Assembly: GCA_964390695.1 (NCBI GenBank)
Contig: CAYMKI010000067.1
Span: forward strand, 1 to 15,685
Source: CAWACC01 sp964390695
Lineage (GTDB): Bacteria > Chlamydiota > Chlamydiia > Chlamydiales > Parachlamydiaceae
DNA: 15,685 nucleotides
Reading direction: 5' to 3'
Part shown: positions 6,654-15,454 of the stretch, one piece after another
Position numbering within the stretch: position 1 is the stretch's first letter
How the letters are laid out: every line of letters begins with the position of its first letter
Made by a program: the position numbers and the translations under genes
Notes under the pieces: generated by a model
Database searches by the model: none
Seen by the model: the letters and a program-made list of their open reading frames with translations, nothing else
What the model was told of the DNA's origin: nothing

Positions 6654-7922
6654 ATGTTGAAGTGTCCTAGTATATTGTGTTGTATTCCAGAAAGATATGT
6701 ACCTCTCGTTCTGAAAAATAACGATCTTGCAAAGAAAATTAAAAAAATCCAGATTGCGGCTTTGGCAGCCATCGCTTTAAGCATTCCAGTCGCCGCCCTT
6801 GTCTTATTTAAGTTCAATGTGACGTTAGTTGCTGCTGCCTTAATTTTTCCTATTCCTCCTGTGGCTATCACATTAGTTGCCTTGGCTGCTTTGGGGATAC
6901 TTATAGGCACTTACAAGCCTGCGGCTGTAGCTAAACCAAAGGCAACGTCAGTATCGGCGCCTGATAAATATGATTATTTTGTGGCAGAGGCCAAGAGGCT
7001 TAACTTCGAAAAGAATGACATCGATAGGCTCACTCGCGGTCTTAGCAACATAAAATATAAGCAGCCTGTTAAAGATATAGTTCAGCATGGTGCAAATGCC
7101 GATGAAATCTATGCGCATCAAGAGAATTATTTAGACCAGCTGCATGTGAAATTCCAAGCGGCAGGCGTAGATAAAGATACTGCCAAAAAAGGGGCTTTAA
7201 GGATGTTGATTGAGGGGTTTGATGAGTGCTTTCCCCGCCAATCGATTACCTGGAGGTATGTGCTGTTGTCTTTTAACGAGCCAGAGAGTCTGAAAGAAAA
7301 ACTGAGCTATTTTATCCGCAGATTTAAGGAAGAGGCCATACAAAAGATGGTCGATGATCAGGAGAAAACACATCCTCACAATCCTATGAGCAAGATAAAG
7401 AGGCGATGCGATGAGAGCCAAAGCGACTATGACGAGCGTGAAGCCCGCATACCGAAATGCCTAAAGAAGTGGCCCATGCATGATGCTAATAAGATCAGCT
7501 TGATCATCAGTCTAATTGCCGAGGATATTGGCATCCCGACAGAATATTCGGATAAGAAGCTATTGCAGAACAGTCCTCTTAAAGGACTTGTCGATGCCCA
7601 AGCTAAAGCGCAAATTTTACACAGCTTTAATTCTTATTACGGTGCTCGCGATCAGTTGGTAGGTTATTTAAAATCGATGCTCAACCAACCCGTGCGCGCT
7701 CAGCTGCTTCAGGATTATAAATCTGCTATCTTGCAGGCGGTGTATCAGCACCAAGATCAATATGCCGAGCTGTTGCAAGGATTTGTACCCTCAAATGCAG
7801 ATATGCAAGATATTCAATTTTTTGCTTTTGTTGAAAATAAGATCACACAAAATGACAGTGAGGGCAGGTTTAAATTCACCGATGAAGGGGTTCAGATGTT
7901 ACTGCGGATTTATAATAGCTAG
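6654..7922 (+). CDS. Membrane-anchored protein with large soluble C-terminal region, unknown function
   Basis: No family is recognised. The 422-residue product starts with a short Cys-containing segment, then a lysine-rich stretch and two hydrophobic segments (about 33-52 and 56-85, the second with an I-P-P-V turn). A polar region of about 330 residues follows, predicted by eye to be largely helical and without recognisable catalytic motifs. An N-terminal bilobed hydrophobic hairpin with a long cytosol-facing domain is one of the layouts seen in chlamydial Inc proteins; that link is inference. AAAGAG precedes the ATG, which is 23 bases after the ispG stop with no hairpin between, so it is likely the last gene of the ispG transcript. 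A strong hairpin follows at 7967. Confidence 0.82.
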   Translation: MLKCPSILCCIPERYVPLVLKNNDLAKKIKKIQIAALAAIALSIPVAALVLFKFNVTLVAAALIFPIPPVAITLVALAALGILIGTYKPAAVAKPKATSVSAPDKYDYFVAEAKRLNFEKNDIDRLTRGLSNIKYKQPVKDIVQHGANADEIYAHQENYLDQLHVKFQAAGVDKDTAKKGALRMLIEGFDECFPRQSITWRYVLLSFNEPESLKEKLSYFIRRFKEEAIQKMVDDQEKTHPHNPMSKIKRRCDESQSDYDEREARIPKCLKKWPMHDANKISLIISLIAEDIGIPTEYSDKKLLQNSPLKGLVDAQAKAQILHSFNSYYGARDQLVGYLKSMLNQPVRAQLLQDYKSAILQAVYQHQDQYAELLQGFVPSNADMQDIQFFAFVENKITQNDSEGRFKFTDEGVQMLLRIYNS

Positions 7923-7966
7923 TGCATGGATAACGTTGACGTAACCTAAACAACACTGTCTATAAA

Positions 7967-8007
7967 TTGTGGTGAAACCTCGAACGTAGTGAGAGGTTTT
8001 ACCACAA
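7967..8007. terminator. Strong bidirectional terminator hairpin
   Basis: TTGTGGTGAAACCTC (7967-7981) pairs with 7993-8007 over 15 bp with a single G-T wobble and an 11-base loop. It lies between the convergent 6654 gene and topA. Short T-rich stretches follow on both strands (CTTTA on plus, TTTATA on minus), so it probably ends both transcripts. Confidence 0.82.
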
Positions 8008-8022
8008 CTTTATGAACCATGG

Positions 8023-10627
8023 CTATTTTTCCATGTGTTTGCCTAGAACGCCCGCCATTTTGAACATATCCAAGGGTTCTTTGGAACCAAAGACCTTGGC
8101 TAGTTTGGCGTCGGGATTGATTAAGCGCTTGTTGGCGGTGTCTTGCAAACCATGCGACTTTATATATTCCCAGATCTTCTTTAATACATCAGCCCGGCTC
8201 ATTTCGGAACTGCCCAACACATCAGCCAATTCAGGCGTCAGCTTTAGGGTGGGCGATGTCCTGGTTTTTTTCACAGTGGACTTTTCAGTTGGCTTTTTGG
8301 TAGTTTTGCTTTTTGTGCCTGCTGTTTTTTTAGCCGTAGCTGAGGCTTCGCTTTTTTTAGCGCCTTTTTGTGTACGTGATTTTTTTACGTAAGGTGTACG
8401 CACATGTTCACTATACTTGGATGCCAAATCGTCCAGGTTATTGACGATCACGTCGCATTCAGGGAATGTGGAGCAGCTATAGAAAGTTTTTCCAAAGCGC
8501 GACTTTCGCGCTACCATATGCCCGGGACAATCTACGGCAGGACATTCGGGCAGGTCTTCTTGGGAAATAAGGGTTTCGCCTTTTTTGGGTATGTTAACAA
8601 TGCCTTTGCAAGTAGGATAGTTTGTGCAACCTAAAAATGCTCCAAAACGGCCATGTCTGACTTTCATGTCAGCGCTGCATTTCGGGCATTTTTGATCCCA
8701 ATTAAAATCTGCCGCATAGTCTTCCTTGTTGAAGGAGATTTCTTCTATAGGGGCGGAATAGGTGCACTCAGGATACTTGGAGCAGCCATAGAAGTACTTG
8801 GATTTAAACCAGATTTTTTGCAACTTGGATCCGCATTGCGGGCAGTCGATATCGGTTTGTACTCGAGGCACAAAAGCTTCTTTTTCTGCGATCTCCAAGG
8901 CGGGAGTGAAATCTTTCCAGAAATCGCGGATGAGAGCTTTCCAGNNNNNNNNNNTGGTCTTCAGCCACCATTTCTAGGTTGTCTTCCATGCTAGCCGTAA
9001 AACCAATACTCATGATCTGCGTAAAGCTGTTCTCTAATAAGGCAGCAATTACAAAACCCAGCTCGGTGGGTTTCAAACGACCACTTTCTTTGAAGGTATA
9101 ATCCCGGCTTTGAATTTTGTTCATGATGGTGGCGTATGTGGAGGGACGTCCGATCCCTAGTCTCTCTAATTCCTTCACTAGGGAGGCTTCCGAAAATCGT
9201 GGCGGGGGCCTTGTAAAAGACTGGTCGGAAGTCAGTTCGATCAGCTTCAGCAATAGGTTAGCTTCTAAGGGGGGCAGCATCTTGTTTTCATCGTCTTTTT
9301 CTTCTTCGTCCATTTTTTCTTCATAGACAGCGAGAAACCCTTGGAATTTCATGATGGATCCTGTAGCTCGCAGGATAATATCTGGACCGCAGGAAATATC
9401 AGCTGAAACGGTATCATATATAGCCGGATTCATTTGTGAGGATAAAAAACGGCGCCAGATGAGCTGATACAACAAGAATTGCTCTTTGGTCAGAAAGGAC
9501 TGTATGGCTTCCGGAGGATATTTTAGGCTGGTGGGTCGGATGGCTTCGTGAGCATCTTGAGCACTTTTTTTGGAGGCATATACTTTTGGCTGTTCCGGAA
9601 GGAACTCTTTGCCGTAATGATTTAATATGTACTTGCGGGCTTCATCTAAGGCTTCTGGAGCTATCCGTACGGAGTCGGTACGCATGTAGGTGATCAGACC
9701 TTCCGCTCCTTCAGAACCCATCTCTATCCCTTCATATAGACCTTGGGCGATATTCATGGTGCGCGCAGAGGAAAAGCCGTAGTGACGGCTGGCTTCCATT
9801 TGCAGGGTAGAAGTGATGAAAGGGGGGACGGGATTGCGTTTCTTTTCTTTTTTTTCTACACTTTCAACTTTGAAAGGCTGGTTTTTCATGCGTGCTAAGA
9901 CGCTGTCGGCAGTTTCCTTATTGCCTATTAGGAAGACTTTCTTTCCTTCGACGGCTTCTTTTTCCACTTTGAGGCCATCCACTGAATGTAGGTTAGCGCG
10001 GAATTGCCTTGGGTCGTCTGGGGTTTTGAGTATGGCGGCCAGATTCCAATATTCTGTGGGTTTGAAATTTTGAATTTCTTTTTCTCTATCTACCACCAGT
10101 TTTAATGCGACAGATTGCACTCGGCCGGCGGAAACAAATTTCTCCTTTCCTCGTTGTATGCGACGGTTTAGCCAGGGGGAGATTTTGTAGCCTACGATTC
10201 TATCTAGAATACGGCGGGCTTGTTGAGCATTCACCAGAGAACGGTCGATATCGCGTGGGTGTTCAAGGGCTTTAAGCACGGCTTCTTTGGTTATGGAGTT
10301 AAAGCTGACGCGCTTGAATTTTGTATCTTTGGGCAAGATATTAGTAATATGCCAGGCGATGGCCTCTCCTTCTCTATCGGGGTCAGGGGAGAGGTAAACG
10401 GTATCCACTTGTTTAGCGGCTTTTTGCAGTCTGCTAACGACTTCATCTTTTTGGGGTAGAGTGATATATTTCGGTTCGAAATCATGTTCGATATCAATGC
10501 CGAATTCTTTTTCCGGCAGGTCGCGGATGTGACCCATGGAGGATTCAAAAATATAACCTGGACCCAAAAATTTTTTTAGGGTTTTAATTTTAGCCGGCGA
10601 TTCGACGATAATCAGTGATTTAGCCAT
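8023..10627 (-). CDS. topA: DNA topoisomerase I fused to a SWIB domain (interrupted by an assembly gap)
   Basis: TopA relaxes negative supercoils through a transient 5'-phosphotyrosine break. The N-terminal Toprim domain has E9 (LIIVESPAKI) and D82/D84 (PDPDREGEA), and the active-site tyrosine is Y314 in LITYMRTDS. Type IA core motifs run to about residue 557, where ten Ns interrupt the gene. After the gap come the conserved WKALIRDFW block and three four-cysteine zinc ribbons; the third has a C-x4-C first pair. A Lys/Ser/Thr-rich histone-H1-like linker and a SWIB/MDM2-type domain (about 8026-8265) complete it. This fusion is a chlamydial trait. The two flanks are in different frames only because the gap is written as 10; excluding the Ns the length is 2595, divisible by three. 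The ATG lies inside the end of dprA, implying translational coupling. Confidence 0.93.
8945..8954. other. Assembly gap (10 Ns) inside topA
   Basis: Ten Ns replace sequence between the conserved M-E-D-N-L-E-M-V-A-E-D segment and W-K-A-L-I-R-D-F-W. Restoring the frame needs a gap length that is a multiple of three, so 10 is a placeholder. By family spacing the missing piece is probably only a few codons. Confidence 0.95.
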
Positions 10628-11732
10628 GTTGATATAATACCTTTTTATAAATTTTACCTGGATATTCCCTTATGGCTTTTTTTAACATTAAACTCATTAA
10701 AACAACATTCAATTTTGCTGCGGGCAATTGAGTTCTCTGGAAGATTTCTTCTAAAGAGACTTCTTCGGCGGGCAAAGCCTGAAGGACTTCAAGTTCTTCT
10801 CTTTCAAAATCTATAACCTCGAGCATTTGAGTTTTTTTGCCACTATTCAGAGACAACAGACTCTGAAAATGATCGATTATATCCTGGGGTGATTCCACTA
10901 GTTGGGCTTTACCTTCTTTAATTAACGCATGGTTGCCTCGGAAATTCTCATTGTCAATCCGCCCAGGCAGTGTAAACATGCGGCGGTGTTGTTTCATGGC
11001 TCTGTCCATAGTAATCATGGCTCCGCTTTGGAGCGGGGCTTCTATGAGGAGAACACCTAAACTTAAACCGCTGACAATCCGATTCCTTTGGGGAAAATTT
11101 TGCCTATCGGGGGGGGTGGTTAAAGGAAATTCACTGATCAGGGCTCCTTGTTGCACTATGCGTTCTGCTAGCTGTACATTTTCTCTGGGGTAGATGTTAG
11201 CTAATCCAGAACCTATGACCGCTAAGGTTCTTCCTGTTTCCAAAGCAGCGCTATGTGCCGAGGTGTCAATGCCTCTGGCCAGCCCGCTTACGATGGTAAA
11301 ACCTTGCCTGGCTAGCGTTCGGCTAAAAGTATATGCTGCATCTAATCCATATGTGGATGCGTGGCGGGTTCCTACAATCGCCATTGCCTGATTGTCCGCA
11401 GAAGTGATTTTTCCTCGGACATATAATAATACAGGTGAATCAATGATGTCTAGTAATCGTTTGGGATAAAGCGCACTTGTCCATGGGATAAGATCAACCT
11501 GCAGCCGCTCGGCTAACTCCACTTCTTTCCACCAAGGCTGTTTGCTTTTATGGGCATCCCAGTTATCTAGAACCCTAGATCCTAATCCTGGCATAGAGGC
11601 TAAATCAGCTTTTTTTGCTTCTAGAGCTTGTTTTGCTGAACCTAACACCTCAACCAGCAATTTGATCTTCAGGGGCCCTAAATAAGGAAAGGTCGTGAGT
11701 GCCAATAGCGAATGCAGTTCGTCTAATTCCAT
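10620..11732 (-). CDS. dprA: DNA processing protein DprA (Smf)
   Basis: DprA binds incoming single-stranded DNA and loads RecA during transformation and recombination, in the cytoplasm. The 370-residue product has an N-terminal helix-hairpin-helix/SAM-like part (about 1-65, PGLGSRVL), then the Rossmann-like core. Core motifs are AIVGTRHASTYG (118-129), VSGLARGIDTSAH (148-160), the G-S-G turn (174-176), NFPQRNRIVSGLS (212-224) and LPGRIDNENFRGNHALI (255-271). A C-terminal winged-helix-like segment (about 305-365) resembles the DML1-type domain seen in many DprA proteins. Length is normal and no key motif is missing. The ATG has no obvious Shine-Dalgarno and lies 22 bases after the OTU gene stop; its own end overlaps topA by 8 bases. 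The ORF looks intact, which fits the competence and recombination seen in chlamydiae. Confidence 0.95.
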   Translation of the reverse strand: MELDELHSLLALTTFPYLGPLKIKLLVEVLGSAKQALEAKKADLASMPGLGSRVLDNWDAHKSKQPWWKEVELAERLQVDLIPWTSALYPKRLLDIIDSPVLLYVRGKITSADNQAMAIVGTRHASTYGLDAAYTFSRTLARQGFTIVSGLARGIDTSAHSAALETGRTLAVIGSGLANIYPRENVQLAERIVQQGALISEFPLTTPPDRQNFPQRNRIVSGLSLGVLLIEAPLQSGAMITMDRAMKQHRRMFTLPGRIDNENFRGNHALIKEGKAQLVESPQDIIDHFQSLLSLNSGKKTQMLEVIDFEREELEVLQALPAEEVSLEEIFQRTQLPAAKLNVVLMSLMLKKAIREYPGKIYKKVLYQHG

Positions 11733-11754
11733 TTAAAATATAAGATATTTAATT

Positions 11755-13284
11755 CTATCTTCGAGTTAATAACTCGTAATGGTTGCCGTTGACATGGTAT
11801 AGGTAAATAGGACTTGACGTTGTAGGTGTTTCGGGGTTAATGATACAGATATCGTATAACTTAGGGAGACCTGACTCATTAAGTTCTAATTTACCATCAT
11901 GGTTTACCATTACTCTTTCGGGATTGTACACATGTATCGGTTTATTGACAAGGTTTGCATATGCTACCAGTTCTTGTTCACCCAAATAAGTGCCATTCAG
12001 GCGTAGAAAGTACAAGTATTCTTCAAAAGAATGCACCTCGCGCTCACCGAAACGATTACGTTGAAAATATTCAGCCCAACTCTTCTCTTTGGGTTTGAAG
12101 TCTAATTCAGTCCTCAGCTGTTCGGCGATCTCGTACTTGCCTTGATTTAGCAATTCTTCGATCTGGGTTCTAGCAAATTCCTCAAATGTCATAAGGGGGT
12201 TGGATTGACCCCTAAATAGAAGGTTGTACCTATCGAAGGCGTTTTCTAAAGCGCTAGTGAGCGGATGGATTCTATCCACATAGTTGCAAAATACCTCTCT
12301 GTTGTTTTGCATGAAATCCGCAATTTTGGCTCGCACCGCATTTCCATAATCGCGCAGCATGGCATCATTTTGGTCTGAATCATTGACATCCAGAAGAATC
12401 GAATTTTCAGCTTTAGCTAGCGCATACGCACAGCAATTGCCATCGGAGGGGGTTTCATGGAGGGTAAAAAACTCTTGGAGCAGATGTTTAAAATTATTCT
12501 GTCCATACACTGGAACCTTCGAGCTTACAAGATCTAAAGGCCATTCTTCATATCCAGCATAGTCAAAGGAAGTGGGCATTTCTTCTGAGGAAGCAAGGAG
12601 TGTTTTGTGTGGTATGGCGTATTCGTCATTAGCTTCAGAGAGAAGGGGGGCATCATTGAAATCATCAGGAAGGACTTCAATAACATCATCGTTCTTTACG
12701 AGCGATTCAACTATTTTAGGCTCAGTCTTTAAAGGGGTTGGATCTTTTTTAGGAAGAAGTTCTGGATTATCTTCACCTTCCTCGTTCGCATCTATCTTTT
12801 CATGTTCCCATTTTAAAGGGGCTTTATCTTTTTCGGGAAGAGGCTCTGGGCTGTCTTCATCTTCCTCGTCAACTTTTATTTCTTCAAGCTTCCATTCTAA
12901 AGGATTACCCTCTTCTAACTCTACAGGTGGTATTTTGGGAATATGATGGTTTGGTAGCAAGGGAACTTCGGCCTTTTTAATCGTTTTGGTTTCAGGGGGT
13001 TTTGGCAAGGGGCGATTGACATGCAAGGGTTTTAGGGTATTGACAAAGTTGTCGACCTTTGTTTGCACAGGGGATAGCTGCTTTTCTTCCATGTGTTTAA
13101 ATTTAAAGTAGGCGCTGATGCAATAAAAGGCTATAGGAGCACCAATGCCGGCGAGAATTAAACCTGCCACAGCCCCTATGACGGCAATTCTCTTCTCTTT
13201 GTTAGATAGTTCGAATTCTATATGGTTTATTTGAAAAGAAAAAGGATGTAAGATGTGGTTTTTAAAAATATCTAGGTTGTCCAT
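11755..13284 (-). CDS. Membrane-anchored OTU-family cysteine protease, candidate secreted deubiquitinase
   Basis: OTU proteases cleave ubiquitin chains. In chlamydiae, related proteins (for example ChlaOTU of C. caviae) are secreted into the host. The 509-residue product has the OTU signature DGNCCAYALA (281-290) with nucleophile C284, the later block LGEQELVAYANLVNKPIHVY (434-453), and the terminal IYLYHVNGNHYELL (493-506) with catalytic H502. Ahead of it are one hydrophobic segment (about 34-60), a proline-rich stretch (90-128) and a 28-residue acidic repeat (from 127). The catalytic domain is at the C-terminus. The OTU fold and active-site residues are read from sequence; secretion and ubiquitin as substrate are inference. 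It is upstream of dprA with a 22-base gap. Its own upstream neighbour on the same strand is a small protein of possible chaperone type. Confidence 0.85.
   Translation of the reverse strand: MDNLDIFKNHILHPFSFQINHIEFELSNKEKRIAVIGAVAGLILAGIGAPIAFYCISAYFKFKHMEEKQLSPVQTKVDNFVNTLKPLHVNRPLPKPPETKTIKKAEVPLLPNHHIPKIPPVELEEGNPLEWKLEEIKVDEEDEDSPEPLPEKDKAPLKWEHEKIDANEEGEDNPELLPKKDPTPLKTEPKIVESLVKNDDVIEVLPDDFNDAPLLSEANDEYAIPHKTLLASSEEMPTSFDYAGYEEWPLDLVSSKVPVYGQNNFKHLLQEFFTLHETPSDGNCCAYALAKAENSILLDVNDSDQNDAMLRDYGNAVRAKIADFMQNNREVFCNYVDRIHPLTSALENAFDRYNLLFRGQSNPLMTFEEFARTQIEELLNQGKYEIAEQLRTELDFKPKEKSWAEYFQRNRFGEREVHSFEEYLYFLRLNGTYLGEQELVAYANLVNKPIHVYNPERVMVNHDGKLELNESGLPKLYDICIINPETPTTSSPIYLYHVNGNHYELLTRR
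12715..12906 (-). repeat. 84-bp (28-residue) acidic tandem repeat in the OTU protein
   Basis: Residues 127-154 and 155-182 are two copies, and a partial third starts at 183. Each begins x-P-L-(E/K)-W or T, continues through a Glu/Asp-rich stretch (DEEDEDSPEPLP, ANEEGEDNPELLP) and ends with K-x-D. The copies are diverged at the protein level, so this is not a recent expansion. The segment probably forms an extended acidic linker between the membrane segment and the protease. Confidence 0.8.
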
Positions 13285-13423
13285 ATATAGTACTTTTATT
13301 TAATGGTTCTTAAAATTACAAGCATAACGATTATCTGTTTTGATATTGCAAAGACTGTATTAGGATTGTGTTAAGACAGGTGAAGAAAAGAAGATAAAAT
13401 ATTTAAAACATGCTGTTAGTAGA

Positions 13424-13852
13424 TTAGCTTGCTTTTGATATTTTATCAAGAAATTCTTCTGTTTCTTGGATTTCATACAGAAAAGATTCTAAGATGCGTA
13501 ATACTAAACGAGAACTGTTGTAACATCCCGAGGCAATAAACGCAACTTCTAGGCGAGGCTGGTCGCCTTTATTTAAGGCAATTAAGGTAAATGTTACAGC
13601 GGTATTGTGAATTTTGTCGGGGACAATCCACACAATAAATTGATCATTGACCAATGTGATTTTATCGGTGGTTTCAATGACGTGAAAGTAGCGGGTTAAT
13701 GAGTGATCTTTATTGTTTTTTATATAAAAATTTAATAGTTTGTGTTTTTGCAGCATTCCGAGATTGACTTCTATAATACCTTCAGGTAAAAGGTCGTGAA
13801 TATTCTTTATATAATTTTTAAAGCAATTGTCTAACTGTGAGATGTCGTACAT
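13424..13852 (-). CDS. Small conserved-looking protein, possibly a type III secretion chaperone-like fold
   Basis: No named family is recognised with confidence. The 142-residue product has no signal peptide or membrane segment. The order of predicted elements is an N-terminal helix (about 3-20), several beta strands (about 50-78, 83-108; note ITLVNDQFIVWIV and TAVTFTLIAL) and a long C-terminal helix (112-138). Small size, a mixed alpha/beta core and a terminal helix are compatible with class I secretion chaperones (CesT/SycE type), but no diagnostic motif is visible and this stays a weak guess. The ATG at 13852 is preceded by AAAGG about 8 bases upstream. It is 139 bases upstream of the OTU gene on the same strand with no clear terminator, so co-transcription is possible. 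Confidence 0.72.
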   Translation of the reverse strand: MYDISQLDNCFKNYIKNIHDLLPEGIIEVNLGMLQKHKLLNFYIKNNKDHSLTRYFHVIETTDKITLVNDQFIVWIVPDKIHNTAVTFTLIALNKGDQPRLEVAFIASGCYNSSRLVLRILESFLYEIQETEEFLDKISKAS

Positions 13853-14246
13853 GATATTGCCTTTGTTGTTTTATTTATAACTTTATTATAACTAAAATTT
13901 GTAAATATATAAAATAAATTTTAATTATTTTTATATTTTGTTTATCATGGTCACCTTTTCGAGTTTTGCGAATACTTCTCAAATAACCCTTAAACAATGT
14001 ACTTAGTCTTTAACCAGTGAACCGCAGATTCCATGAGGGCTTTGCGGCTGTGTATCTTATGTTTGATGCAGTGTGGTGAAAAGTCACGCTCTCAAACCAA
14101 ATTTTCGGGCTATTTAAGCATATGCAATAAGGATGCCAAAATTGTGGTTGCTCACTAAATTTATCTATAAAAAAATATATTGTTCATTTAGAATCCTACT
14201 CGGTTGACAAAACATATCAAAAAGAGAGAGAGGATTTGTTACTGAT
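13853..14246. other. AT-rich divergent intergenic region
   Basis: This separates the divergent 13852 and 14247 genes. The parts at 13853-13960 and 14157-14200 are very AT-rich, as promoter regions often are. The middle (about 13990-14155) is markedly more GC-rich and codon-like. It holds a 41-codon plus-strand frame (14033-14158), and a minus-strand frame from about 14092 to the stop at 13990-13992 reads ...HSRKALMESAVHWLKTKYIV. Neither has a convincing start signal or known motif. It may be a remnant of a broken gene or mobile element. TTGACA at 14204-14209 has no -10 at the proper distance. Confidence 0.4.
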
Positions 14247-15443
14247 ATGAAATTGTATACTCGCTGGTTTTTAGTGGCAGGATGGATATGTTATGGTGGT
14301 TGTTTACAAGCAGAACCTTTGCAGATAGATGTAAAAGCTCAGGGTGCCATAGTCATGAACGCGGATTCAGGTGCGATACTTTACGAAAAAAATGCCCACG
14401 CGCTTTATCATCCTGCAAGCATTACCAAAACAGCTACAGCCTTATATGCTCTCAAACTGAAGGGAGATGCCCTGGATCAAATCGTGGAAGTCGAAGGTGA
14501 TGACGTCTGCACCATCTCAGAAGAGGCGCTGCGTAAGTCTAATTACACCCTTCCTTCCTATTGGTTGACTATAGGAGGCACTCATATAGGATTGCGCAAA
14601 GGGGAGAGAATGACGTTTCGTGATTTATTATATGGTTTGATGCTAGCTTCCGGAAATGATGCCAGCAATGTGATAGCGAGGTATACAGCCGGTTCGGTGC
14701 CTCAATTTATGGCGGGGTTAAATCAATATCTGAAGGAAATCGGTTGCCATAAGACTCGCTTTGTCAATCCGCATGGTTTACATCACCCTGAACATCAAAC
14801 CACTCCGTATGAAATGGCACTGATAACACGTCAAGCATTAAAAAATCCCGATTTTCGTAAAATCGTCGCGACCACACATCATTCCAGGCCTAAGACTAAT
14901 TTACAGGAGACAGCTACCTTCGTTCAGCACAACAAGCTCCTGCGTTCAGGCCCGTTCAAGTATTCCAAAGCCATAGGAGTAAAGACCGGTTATCACTCAC
15001 ATGCCCAGCACACTTTTGTGGCAGCGGCTACGCATGAGGGGCGTACACTGATTGCAGTGCTGATGAAAGCCAAAGAACGTGCAGATGTTTTTAATGATTC
15101 GGTAAAGTTATTTGAAGCCGCCTTTGCTCAACCTAAAATCACCAAGACCCTATTTCAGGCAGGTCCGCAGCCCTATAGCTTCGAACTCAAAGGCGGCGAT
15201 CAAAAGGTGCAAACCTATTTAGAAAATAACCTTGTCGTTTCTTATTATCCTGCAGAAAAGCAGGACTTTAAGTGTTTTATAGAGTGGGATCCGATGAAAT
15301 TGCCGGTAGTTAAGGATCAGCGTGTCGGTGTCATAATTATTCAAACGGTTGATGGAAGCCAGGTCGCAACAGCTCCCTTGCTGGCCCAAAATACTGTTAT
15401 GCAAACCTGGTGGAATTGGATAAAAAATATGTGGGGAGGGTAG
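14247..15443 (+). CDS. dacF: D-alanyl-D-alanine carboxypeptidase (penicillin-binding protein 5/6 type)
   Basis: This enzyme removes the terminal D-alanine from peptidoglycan pentapeptides outside the inner membrane. In chlamydiae it belongs to the small transient peptidoglycan machinery used in division. The 398-residue product has an N-terminal signal peptide (about 1-22, ending L-Q-A). The three active-site motifs of an S11 serine peptidase follow in order: SITK (58-61, nucleophile S58), SGN (135-137) and KTG (246-248, in GVKTGYHSHA). The usual C-terminal beta-rich domain (about 300-380) follows. The last residues (WWNWIKNMWGG) are Trp-rich and amphipathic, resembling the membrane-attachment helix of PBP5-type enzymes. 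GAGAGAGAGG lies upstream of the ATG, but at a longer distance (about 13 bases) than ideal. The stop is 11 bases before the next gene. Confidence 0.93.
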   Translation: MKLYTRWFLVAGWICYGGCLQAEPLQIDVKAQGAIVMNADSGAILYEKNAHALYHPASITKTATALYALKLKGDALDQIVEVEGDDVCTISEEALRKSNYTLPSYWLTIGGTHIGLRKGERMTFRDLLYGLMLASGNDASNVIARYTAGSVPQFMAGLNQYLKEIGCHKTRFVNPHGLHHPEHQTTPYEMALITRQALKNPDFRKIVATTHHSRPKTNLQETATFVQHNKLLRSGPFKYSKAIGVKTGYHSHAQHTFVAAATHEGRTLIAVLMKAKERADVFNDSVKLFEAAFAQPKITKTLFQAGPQPYSFELKGGDQKVQTYLENNLVVSYYPAEKQDFKCFIEWDPMKLPVVKDQRVGVIIIQTVDGSQVATAPLLAQNTVMQTWWNWIKNMWGG

Positions 15444-15454
15444 GGTAAAATCGG

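Noticed and set aside
8023..8898. A separate zinc-ribbon/SWIB gene
   Set aside because: Its frame is open upstream into the assembly gap and continues the TopA core (WKALIRDFW block). The apparent start at 8898 is an internal TTG.
14204..14232. TTGACA box as the dacF promoter
   Set aside because: At the right spacing (17 bases) the sequence is GAGAGG, not a -10 box. The perfect -35 hexamer is probably coincidental.
14262..14315. Lipoprotein signal at the dacF N-terminus (Y-G-G-C)
   Set aside because: The residues before the cysteine do not fit a lipobox well, and a normal cleavage site after L-Q-A at residue 22 fits better.
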